Part shown: piece by piece, positions 26,235-37,700 of the stretch | Position numbering within the stretch: the stretch's first letter is position 1 | Layout of the letters: each line of letters opens with the position of its first letter | Source: Sipunculus nudus | Taxonomy: Eukaryota > Annelida > Sipuncula > Golfingiida > Sipunculidae | Reading direction: 5' to 3' | Length of the DNA stretch: 64,000 nt | Assembly: GCA_026874595.1 (NCBI GenBank) | Contig: CM049310.1 | Location: forward strand, 38,391,558-38,455,557 | The notes under the pieces: generated by a model | The model's database searches: none | What the model saw: the letters and a program-made list of their open reading frames with translations, nothing else | Told to the model about the DNA's origin: nothing | Position numbers and translations under genes: made by a program

Positions 26235-26631
26235 ACTCGAGCAATTTTTTTTTTTTTTTTTAATTTTTTGTTTTGTTTTGATGACCGCCACCGTTTTTTA
26301 ATGCTAACTTAACTACGGCTATGTACATCTGGAGAAATTCATTCTGGTTTCGAACTACGTGACAGGGCAGTATCACACACATCATAGCCTTAACCAGGAC
26401 CCGTGACCCCTTCGTGCGTAATCGTTCCCATTGCTCCCGAAATGCGTACTCATTTGTAAGTAAAACATGGCCGTTGGGCTCGGCCTTCCCATTAAGACTG
26501 CAGAGCGCTGACCCTGGGTGGGGGCCGACCGTGAAAAATCTCACCGCCTCGGCTGATATTCGAACTCACGATCTCCCGGCTTTGAGTCCTATGCTCTTCC
26601 CCTGAGCCACAGATGCCAGTACTCGAGCAAT
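26235..26631 (-). mobile_element. tRNA-derived SINE (copy 2) with exact 11-bp duplications
   Basis: Identical 11-bp direct repeats ACTCGAGCAAT at 26235-26245 and 26621-26631 enclose a 375-bp element. On the minus strand it runs from a tRNA-like head (box A GGCTCAGGGGAAGAGC; box B GATCGTGAGTTCGAAT) through a conserved body to an A-rich tail at 26246-26279. Head, body, poly-A and target duplication together identify a SINE moved by target-primed reverse transcription. The reading frames on either strand are shadows. Confidence 0.95.
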
Positions 26632-26639
26632 CGTTAGTT

Positions 26640-28680
26640 AATACCCGGTCTCGTCCCGAGTACTAGCTTGTTTCTTCATTAATAAACCCAAATGTTTTAA
26701 AAGACCAAACATAGGAATATATGTGTAAATATTACACCTTGAGTATGCTCCAGGCTGATGTTCCGGGAGTGTAGCCGTAGATTAAACGAAATAACGTGTA
26801 TATCCGAGCAGGAGTCAAGACTTGATTTTATAACGTTATGGAAAATCAGTGAAACACAATTAATTTACATTAGCTTATTTATAATAACCTTACAAGTTTA
26901 AACATTAACTAGTAAATTAATATGTGTTTTAATATTCAGTACTGACCTTGTTATTTCAGACTGCAGTGTTTTACTCTGATCCTATTCGGTTTCGAATACC
27001 TTTTCAGCAACAAGGTTTCGAATGTTACTCCTTTTTCATCCTCCAATGAGCGATCTCGAATTATTTTATTGTTTATGTGACGGTACCAGATTTACTAAAT
27101 GAATTTTCTTCTAAACTTTATCGGAACGTTAAGAGATGATTTAATATATAATGTCGAAGTTGGTAAGAAATCGGATCCAAAATCAGATCCGGATCAATGG
27201 AACACCGGCCAAAAACCCTATCCCTCTACGTGGATGATCAGGCCTGGAACACCATCAGTCACTGTCTCTGTCTGTCTCTCTCTCTCTCCTAATACCGCTT
27301 AGTCATATCATTATATTAAAGCTAAAGGCATAAGGAAATCAAAGCCTATAAAACAAATACTTTGGTCGAGGCAAGTGTTCACATCGACGTTTTCAGTTGT
27401 TCGAATCCACGGGGTTAATTTAGGACACTCCCTTGACCTGAGCTCAGATCTGAGCATGAATTGCGTCAGGTCGAATGTTAAATGCATTTGGGCAGATGTG
27501 TCAAAAGATATATACGTTTATTCTTTACCAGTTTTGTTAAAAATGACTGATTCTGAAGAAAAGATCAGCTCCCATGCAGGCTCTCCTCTTGTGAATTTCT
27601 GGTTGTTTGTAGCTCCTCTCTAGACGGCGCCACCGTATATCATTCAGCCTGATTACGCACATAAACTCAGGTGCGCCACCTGCAGTGTTACATGCAAATC
27701 ACTCATACAACTAAATGTTGAACGTGAATCATGTGATAAATCAGCACAATTTCAAACTTTATCTTATTTTTAAAATCGGAATAAATTACGGAGACCTGTT
27801 CAACCGATGATGGATTTATTAAGCTAGTACGGGGCCTGTAGCATATGCTATAAACTAAACGCCGCCCTGGGTCTTATTCGGACCTTTTCACATACATGTT
27901 ATAATTGCCTCTCCTTTATGTTTTTGTATCTGCAAATATTTCGTTCTTAAACATTTTGAATATACGTGAACGCCAGTAGAAATAAGCTTGCACCGGGAGC
28001 GGTCAGTCGCCACCTGGTGGCCGTACCGCTCAACTTCAAATGCCAAGATTTTTTCAAGCTCCAAAACCGGTGTTTCTTCTCCTTGTTTGGGAGTTGTCGC
28101 ACATTAGTAGGTCGGAACTCTGGTCATTGTGCCTTAATTTGGTAAACCTACACTCGTGGACTTTGTTCACTCAAACACAGCACCGTAGCAACATATTTAA
28201 AACAGGGAAACTGGAGACAGTATGTCCGTGTGCATGGATGGTTTTGCTACGTCAAATGAACGAATAGTGTGAGATAATACACATATTATTGCGAATGTTT
28301 ATGTATCTTTAAGTTATTTTAGTTCTACTCATTTCTATGTAGTCTGCATTTATTTAGATTTACCAGTAAACTCCATTGATGTATGAAATGATTGTAGTCT
28401 GCAGCGTTTTAAAATACGTCTAATTTGACATTGATAATGTGACGTACTCTGTCCTTGAACTCAGTCTGATTACCAAAATCTGAAAAAAGGTCTGTCAACC
28501 TGTTTGTGAATTACCCGGATGTTCTAAAACTGTGCGCCTTGATGGACAGGCACAGCTGGTTGATTTAATCACTTGCGATTAAATTTTCTTTTCATGGTAT
28601 TCAGTTTAAAGTAATAAGGTAAAACTCTATGCGAGAATAGAAGTGTAATTGAATAATTAAGATAGATCCATTGTATTCTC
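26640..28680. other. No gene recognised; small repeat fragments
   Basis: 27620-27720 contains GGCGCCACC and GGTGCGCCACC next to an AATCACTCATA phrase, so it may be a scrap of the 14.7/24/34-kb family. A CTCF-like palindrome lies at 28005-28023 (see findings). Short frames at 27375-27623 and 28040-28267 resemble nothing I know. Confidence 0.4.
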
Positions 28681-28687
28681 AGTCTAG

Positions 28688-28861
28688 AACCCCCCCCCCC
28701 CCTTCCCCCTTTGAGCCGCAACTACCTTATTTTTAGTTTTTCAAACCATTTTTTTTGCGTCCTGGACCCCTTTTTTCCGAAAAAGAGGACCGTTCTTTAG
28801 GTTTTCTCTAAGTCTTCCTGAGTCGGACCATCCTCTTTTCAAAACCCTGGATCTGCCCCTG
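28688..28861 (-). mobile_element. Fragment of CAGGGGCGGATC-type element
   Basis: The right end GGATCTGCCCCTG is the reverse complement of the terminus seen at 13122 (one mismatch). The body carries the same GGACCCCTTTTTTCC-like phrase, with a C run at 28690-28702. The other terminus is missing. Confidence 0.65.
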
Positions 28862-28864
28862 ATT

Positions 28865-29171
28865 GCTTATATTTGTTTTAAAGCCAGGTCTGTATATATT
28901 TAAGCATGATGCGTTTTCTGTGAAAAGTACATAGATTTTTATTTTTGTTTAATTTTATGAACTCGCATAATTTTCGGCAAAACACATGCAAATGAAATAG
29001 TTTTATCTTCTTTGTAATTATAATGTTATCCGACTGTCCGATTTACCATAACTCGTGGTAGCCCATAAGAATTATTTTCCCACATGCGCATGTGATTCAG
29101 TCCTCGGCAACAGCGTTTAGGTTGGCTGAAACCAACAGTGGCCAATATTAATCATTACTAAATTTAGTTTT

Positions 29172-29224
<53 letters not shown>

Positions 29225-29971
29225 TTATACTGCGTGTAAGTAAACACAGTCCCCGTGACCGATTTTGCGAATGCGCGACAGATTTCAAACAAACAGTAGT
29301 CCAAAATAGTCCATACATCGACCTTCATGTCCTCTGATATACCTCTGCTGGATAAACATTACGGTCCATGGGCCGAATATAAATTAATTGTAGAACCTGT
29401 TGCTACCTATTTTTACGATAGGTCAAGGAGCCTCAGCTGAAAGGACACGCGAAGCACAGTGTGAGCCCGTGTACCGCAATACGCGATGTTTCAGCCAGCG
29501 GGAACATGTACTACATTTGTCAGGGACCAAGTCAGTCAGGGCATCTCCTGATTACAGGTGTCGTGGCCAGAGCGATGCATGCCCTGTGTTAATGCTGTGA
29601 TCGAGCCCGGTCCACCTTTTTTAACACTCCTTTACAGAGGTAAGCCAAAGGTTTCAGGCCAATATAATATATTTGGCAGGTATCGTTCCAACTTATTTGA
29701 GAGAGAAGACGTTATTTTGCGTGTGTGTGTGTGTGTGTGTGTTTTTTTATTGCATTAAAATGGTTACGATATGTATAGGCGGCAATATGCCCATGCACTC
29801 GATATATAGATTACCAGTCAGGTGAAAGCTGATAGTTTTACTTTCAGGCCTACATGCTATTTCAAATTTACGTATTTGTCCCATCGAATCAGACTTCAGC
29901 TGTTCTTTAGTTTTGTGCAGTCTACGATCAAATACCTCTCATCATGACCATATTAATGATAATATATATAT

Positions 29972-30019
<48 letters not shown>

Positions 30020-30151
30020 ATACCATATATGACATGAAGGTGTAAATGTGGATGGTTTCTTATCAGACTACAGTTGTCAAAGCATTGTAAAGTAAAAATA
30101 AACCAGAGACTTGTGCGTGTTTAAAATTAAAAAAGCAAGGCGCCATGCTGT

Positions 30152-30198
<47 letters not shown>

Positions 30199-30765
30199 AT
30201 CAACTAAAAAATATATTAATTTGAATTGACCTTGCTTAATGTAAAACATAAACTGTAATTTATAGAAAGCCTTTTGGTTACTTCTTACCCCCCCCCCCCC
30301 CCTCCCAAAAAAAAAACAAAAAACCTTTTTATGATGTTAAAAATGGTGATAATTGAGATATATTTCTATGATAAAGAAAACTGTTTGTGTAGGCCTATAC
30401 TTTCCTCCGAGGCCTTATATTTTTTTTTTCAAGCATGGAAAAAAATAAACATAGGCATACATTGGACAGTTTTATATACAGTATAGTTGACAGGAGTTGT
30501 TCCTTTAGCTCTTCCATAAATAACCACATGGGTTTTGTTCTGATGAATCATGAAAATGAAATTTTTAATTTGAACATTTCCTAGTCACCTAGACCGAGAA
30601 CTGGTGAACACTGGTGAATTTCGCCACAGAACTGGTGTAGCATTATAAAAATAACGGGCGGTATATTTCATCACTGTATAGTGCGTACAATTTTGCCGTT
30701 TCAAACTATTTTTATGAAGCCGACGCGATACTGAATTTAAAGATTTTAAAGAGTAAATCGACCTC
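28865..30765. other. Non-coding, microsatellite-rich region upstream of NELFB
   Basis: TA repeats at about 29176-29222 and 29962-30010, GT repeat at 29719-29742, ATT repeat at about 30157-30196, C run at 30289-30302. A TATAAAA occurs at 30644-30650, about 190 bp upstream of the NELFB start codon, but nothing shows it is a promoter element. Confidence 0.6.
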
Positions 30766-30831
30766 TCTGTGGCTGTGTTTCACAGAAAGAGGAGTATTAC
30801 CCATTGGGCCACTGTCCCACATCACATCAGG

Positions 30832-31733
30832 ATGAAGAAAGTAAACAAGTCTGGGTTAGAAGCGGTGGGTATACCTGGAGGTAGCCACCTGCGTGAAGCA
30901 CTGACCAACTGTTCAGACCCTCTGCAGGCCATAGAAGAGTTTCAAGAGCAGAATGGTATTTTGCTTCCATCACTTCGTCCCGCACTGCCCTTTTTGGACC
31001 TCCATGGTGTACATCGTCAAGAATTCCACCAGTCTGTAATGGAGGAGCTTCGTGACAAACTGATCAGTCGGATCGGAGAACTTGCTGAAGGTGAAAATAA
31101 AAGCAAGACCAAAATGTTGAACGATTTGTTAGATAAGAGTTTTCCAGTTATTAAAAATAAAGCAATGAGGCCAGTTGTATTAGCTGTAATGCAGCATCTG
31201 CCGAAAATAAAGCAGGATTATTTACAGCGTGTCATGGATGATAAAGAGTTGTATAAAGAATGTTCAACGGAAGTGAAACGACAGATTTGGAGAGATCAGC
31301 GGACATTGTTTGGTGATGAAGTGTCTCCTTTGCTGTTTCAGTACATTGAGGAAAAAGACAAACTTTTGTATACTCCAGAAAATGCAGAATCATCCTTCTT
31401 TAACACAAATCCAAAAACAAGACGGCAGAGCCCAACTGTTCAGAAACTAGTTCACATGATAGGTGACAAAGTTGAACTGTATGATATGGTGTTGCAGTTT
31501 TTGCGTGAATTCTTCTTGCGGAGCAGGAACATGCATTACTGCACCTTGAGATCAGAGATTCTTATGGCACTTCATGACAAAGAAACACAGGAAATTTGTA
31601 ACCTTGACCCTTGTCATAAGTTCACATGGTGTCTTGATGCATGCATACGAGAGCGATTTGTTGACTCTAAAAGATCAAGAGAACTGCAAGGTTTCTTGGA
31701 TGGAATCAGGAGAGGCTCAGAACAAGTGCTTGG
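30832..31733 (+). CDS. NELFB: NELFB coding exon 1
   Basis: 902 nt from the ATG to donor GG/GTAATT, ending in phase 2 within the glycine of ...EQVLG. It encodes over half the protein. A possible acceptor (TTTCACAG, ending 30785) lies upstream, so a separate 5' non-coding exon is possible. Confidence 0.96.
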
Positions 31734-34700
31734 GTAATTTTTTTTTTTATGGCAAAGGTTTTTGCTTTTTTTTTAATTTACCTCAAGTGTTCAGCTTCCT
31801 TTGCAAAGTGTGCCAATGACAGTGACTCCGTGATGTGGGTCCCCTGAAACACCTAGAACACCGGTGGTGTGTTCCTGTGATGAAAAACTACTTCATGATT
31901 CAACTTTAAATTGAAGTCAAAAACTGACCTCAGTTGATAAATTATCTGTTAAATGTATCAGTGTAGTATTGTGGCAAAACTTTGTAATATTACAATGAAA
32001 TGCCAGTGATATGTAGCTTGATATTGTGCCACCAGGGGGCAGCATCATTGCCAGAACTAATGGCTCTGGTGTTTGTTGGTGAATCAACTGCAACCTAAAG
32101 CATTTGTTTAACTTTTATTTCATATAGTTTTGTTACAGTGTTGCAGAGATATACTGAACAGAGGATAATTAATCAATATATGTTCATACTAATTAATGAC
32201 AATTAATATATTGTAAAATTGAATGTGTCAGATATCACTTAACATTTAGTCTTTGTGACAACTGATTGAACAGGGGCAGCACTTATTGGTCTTATTGGCT
32301 TTAACATAATTTGATGATAAAATGTAACTTCCGACTATTATATGAGTGTGCCCACCGGTCCTTACAATAGTTAATTAAGTGTGATATGGTTAGATATAAA
32401 ATTTTCTTTTCAAAGTTTTCCCATCTACAAACAAATTCTGATGGTTTGCATTTCTTTTTCAGGGATCTTGCTATGGTATTGAGTGATCCATTTGCAATCA
32501 ACACAATTGCTTTGTCTGTTATGAGAGCACTTCAGCATTCTGTCAACACTGAAACACTGCCAAGGGTAATGTTTAATATTTTATTATTTTTTTTTAAATA
32601 TTTTTTTTTGTTACCATGATTATGACAACTTAAAGAACTCATTGATTTCTTAGTGATACTATTAAACATAATATCACTTGTTTACACTATTCATAAAATG
32701 TGATAAATTTAGGACAGCTTAACAAAAAGATAGTAACAAATGGGTATTTCTGATACAAACAAAAAAAAAATTTACAAGAAACATCATTTTAGTAGACAGT
32801 GAATAAGTTATTACTGGTAAGTCCTGTATGTTTTGGTTACAATCTTGTGAACATATTTATTAAAATCATTTAAAAAATATTACAGGCACTGTATTATTGT
32901 CCAGTTTTCTTTATGTGGGTGTTGCACAGGTTATTTTTAGATAACAATATGAACGGCACATATGGCACTGTGGTGTTGTAAAATTCCTGACTTTGTTTTC
33001 AATTCTAGAATGTTTTACTTTCAGGAAAATGTAGAGGTTAAACTTCTGCTGAGGATGCTCTCTTTAGGACTCAATGCCTGGCAGATGATCGATAGTCAGG
33101 TCTTCAAAGAACCAAAGATCGTAGGTTCTGTTATATGCTCTGTATTTTTTATTGTTTACTTGAAGCTGTTAATCAGTAAAAATGAAACAATGCCATGCTA
33201 CATCATTCGAATATCACACGTTGAAAAAAACAGTGATAATTAAACAGACACTAGTCTAGAGTTGTCCAGACTATTAAATTACCTTAAACAGAACATGTTT
33301 TCAGTGGCTCACAGAAAAAGATTTTAAAAAATATTTTGTGCATGCTATGCATTACCAGCAGTATACTGTAAATCAATTGTTTTGATATGGCACTGAGCCA
33401 CTGACCATATACTAAGACTGCAAGTCTATTGTTCAGTGTCCGTATGTTATGCAAGGTGATATAAAAAATAATATCATAGTGACCTTATCCTGAATATGAA
33501 TACCTTGATGCAATTTCCAAGGTCACAGAGGTGATAATGTTGAAAAGATTTTAACACAATAACTTGAAAAGATTTTGAGGCACAGTCACCAAATATGCAG
33601 TATTGATACATCTCATAAAGAGCTTGGTCAAGTTCAAATATGGATGACCTTAACATATTTTTCAAGGTCAGAGGCAATAATGCTAAAATGATGTAAATGC
33701 AATAACTTGAAAAGAACTTGAAACATAGTCACAAAATTGCATTGATAAAACTCATGAAGGCTTGGAACTTCGAATATGGAGGACCTTGATGCAGTTTTAA
33801 AGGTCATAATGGCAATCTTGTTCCAGCCACTTCCATAACAGGCAGGGGATATACCAGATCTGTTTCACTGATCAACTTTTTTTCCTGCTCATTTTGTTGA
33901 TTGATTTTTAAAAAAATATTTTTATATTGTTGTATTTGTCATTAATTTTCAAATTATAACCAACTCTGCTGGGTGTCAGATATCTATATATTAACTGTAT
34001 CTGCCAAAACAGAGTTCTGCTGATACTATGCTTTCAGTCGGACACCGCTGCATAGGTTTCCGGAGAACTCCTCAGTAACCATTGGGCTGAATTTTTTAAA
34101 TTTCAGAATTATGATCGGGTTACAGGTGAACTCCTGTGCCCTCATTTTTGGTTGACCTCTTACCTTTCCTCTCTGCCCAGTGTCCATTTGTGCATCTGTA
34201 TCCACACATAAACCCATATATCCCGGAACCATTTTACTGATCAGGCTAAAAATTTGCACAGATGTAGCCCTTGGATAGCTTTATAACATACACTAGAAAT
34301 GGTGGCGCCATATGTAACCATTTTTGCACAGCGTCCATCTGTTTATCTGCCTTGGGATAAAATCACTCATATCTCTGCATTGGTTGGACTTATCCACCTG
34401 TATTTTTGCATGTGTATACATCCTGGATAGCTTTCTTGATTTTATGACAGCTAGCACCATCTATATTCACGTTTAGGCTGCAGACATACAGGCTTATATC
34501 TCAAGACTGGTTTGACATATCCTTTTAAAATTTTGCATTTGTATAGATCTCACATAGCTCTTAATCATACGCAAAACTGGTGGCACCACCTGCAACCATT
34601 TTTGCACAGCTTCCATCTCTTTGTCTGCTAGGGGATAAAATCATTAATATCTCGGCAGTGGTTTGACTTATCTTAGGTTTATACATCTCAGATAGCTTTC

Positions 34701-37700
34701 TGGATTTTGTTGCAGATGGCGCCACCTACATTTATGTGTACACTGCAGACATCCAGCCTTATATCTCAGGACTTGTTTGCTGTATCCTCCTGAAATTTTG
34801 CATATGTATAGATCTCAAATAGCTCCTTATCATATGCAAACTGCCACCTGCAACCATTTTTGCACAGCTTCCTTCTGTTTGTCTGCTGTGGGAAAAAATC
34901 ACTTGTGTACAAGCAGTGGTTTAACTTATCTGCCTAATATTTTGCATATGTATACAATTTGGATAGCATTCTGGATTTTGTGGTAGGTGGCGCCACCTAC
35001 ATACACATTTCGGCTGCAGACATCCATGCTAATATGCAACACACCTCATCCATTTCCCATTGCCACTCAATCCATGCCTCACTTCACCCATCCCATTCTG
35101 ATTTCGGCGGATACACGTAGTCACTTCTCGACTTCCTGTATTCTAGTTGTATTATATTATATTACAGTCATAACTGGCTGTTAAGATATTTGAGGGAATT
35201 AAGAAATCTCTGTTGTAAATTCAATATTTCATGCCTGAAATACTGTGGGGGGTTCAGACTTAGGAACAGACCCCTTCTGCTCTGATTATATGGTGCCCCT
35301 TTCTAAGACAACCCTTGCTATATATTTACAGGAAGGAGGTGTTATTGCTCGTTTCCTGCCCGGTATCACTGCCATGATGGTGGATGATCAGTTCAGAATG
35401 GTGTGTTCACGTCTACCAGATGAGGCCACTCCCAGGGTAAGATTTATATTCCTCTCAACCAGCTTCCCTATCAGGCCTGCATCATTACACATATCTTCAC
35501 CAGTAAACTAGGCTAACACCTCCTCCACCAATAAACCAAGCTAGCAAGCTTTCCACCTATAAACAAAGCTAACAAGCCCTCTCCCAGTATACCAAACTAA
35601 CAATCCCTCCACCAGTAAACAATGATAACAAGCCCTCCACCAATAAACACTGCTATCAAGCCCTCCACCAATAGACCAAGCTAACAATCCCTCCACCTAT
35701 AAACAAAGATAACAAGCCCTCCACCTATAAAGCAAACTAACATTCCCTCCACCTATAAACAAAGATAACAAGCCCTCCAAAAGTTAACACTGCTAACAAG
35801 CCCTCCATCAATAAACAAAGCTAACAAGCTATCCACCATTAAACAAAGCTAACAACCCCTCCACCAATAAACCAAGCTGACAAACCCCAAAGCAATAAAC
35901 AAAGCGAACAACCCCTCCAACAATAAACCCAACTAACAGGCCCTCCAACAATAAACCAAGCTTACAAGCCCTCCAAAAATAAACCAAGCTAACAAGCCCT
36001 CCCAAAATAAACCAAGCTAACAAGTCCTCCACCAATAAACCAAGCTAACAAGCCCTCAAACAATATAGCAAGCTGACAAGCACTCAGAGAGCTCATACTA
36101 AACCTGTAGGTTCCAAAAGGCATTTTGAAAGCTCATATCTCCACCAATAAGTATATGTTATTAACTGGCCCTTTCTGCATTGCCTTCATATCAGCCTGAG
36201 GGTGAGATATCAGCCTGAGGCCCAAGGGATGATAAGTCTACCAGAAGGCCAGTATGAAGACAATACCCAAAAATCCTGTTCATAATATTTTTATTAAACA
36301 GCCATGCATGTCACATACACAACCAACCATGACATTCACTCTATTTTCACAAGGTACTCCAATGAAACTCTCCAAAAGCGCACATGCTCAGCACCTTCAC
36401 ACATTCAGAGACATTGTTGCCTGTTTCATTCCCAGGCTATGCACCACAGAATAAAGAAATGTCACACACCATGTGATGACTGTTGATTCAGGGGCGATGA
36501 GTCACTATGCACAGTGAGATCACATAAATCTTGATGCTTCTTACTGAGGGCTGGGATGATATGAGACCACAGTATTTAATAAATATATAAACCATACAAC
36601 ACACAGGAATTGATATGAAACTTGAATGACATGTCGTATCAAGTATTCTTGGGGACTGGCTTCTGTGGCTAGGGGTAAGAGCACAGGACTCAAAGCAGGA
36701 AGATCATGAGTTAGAATCTCAGCCGAGGCGATGAGTATTTTCATGGATGGCCCCCTCCCAGGGTGAGCAATCTGCAGGCTTAATGGGAAGCCTGTGCCAA
36801 AAGGCTGTTTCACTGATAAACAAGTGTGCCTTTCGGGGGTTCCTCCGTGGTACAACCCAGCAATGGGGACGATTACTCATCCAGGGCCCACAGGGGAAGT
36901 AGTCACCAGGCCTGGTTGATGCCAGGAAATAACATGAGAGGAAGTGTGTGATACTGCCCTGTCAAGTAGTCTGTAACTGGAATGGAATTATGCAGATTTA
37001 CATATACGTAGTTAAGTTAGCATTAAAAAAATGGAGAGGGTTACCTCCAAAAAAAATTAAAGAAAATTTTATGAAAAAGTATGCTTGGGGATCTGTATCT
37101 GTGAGATAATATGTGTGGCTTGTTAATAAACCAAATTTATTGACTCCAGCAAGCCCTCAGACAGCACACAGCAATCAGTTAAATTTTAAGATCACAATTA
37201 TGATTCCTTAAAGGATTGTAATCAATGTCATTGATTTCTGATTACAACTACTTGATGTCTGATGTGTTTCAGATTGAACCTCCACCTGAGAGTGTATTTG
37301 GATATGCCAGCCGAGACCTTGTATGTTCTGTGGTATTGGTATATTATATTCTACAAGTCAGCAGACAGAAGGACGCTTTGGGGTTGTGTCGTATCCTGCC
37401 TGTTCTCCTGACTTGTGACTCAGACACAGTTTTTGGGGACACCACGCTTCATTCCATTGTAACCAACCTCGCTCAGATGTACGAGGATTTCTCAGATGAA
37501 AGTTTCTGCAGCATTGTGCTGGACAGGTTCTTTGTTGTAAGTGTTAGCCGTATAAATATGAATTTTTTTCTATGCATAATATTGTTTAATCGTGGATTTT
37601 ACAGAGTTTGCTAAAATTTCATTACAATGTAACAGCTGTTCAAGGGATACACTTAAAGTAACCACTGGGAGTAGTGTGTTCTGTGTTTAGCTTTGTATGT

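Noticed and set aside
26260-26605. Overlapping frames on both strands with plausible length
   Set aside because: They lie within the SINE delimited by exact 11-bp duplications.
30769-30831. Upstream extension of the NELFB frame
   Set aside because: It opens with GTG rather than ATG and is preceded by an in-frame stop at 30754. The extra 21 residues have no counterpart in NELF-B, whose start fits ATG 30832.
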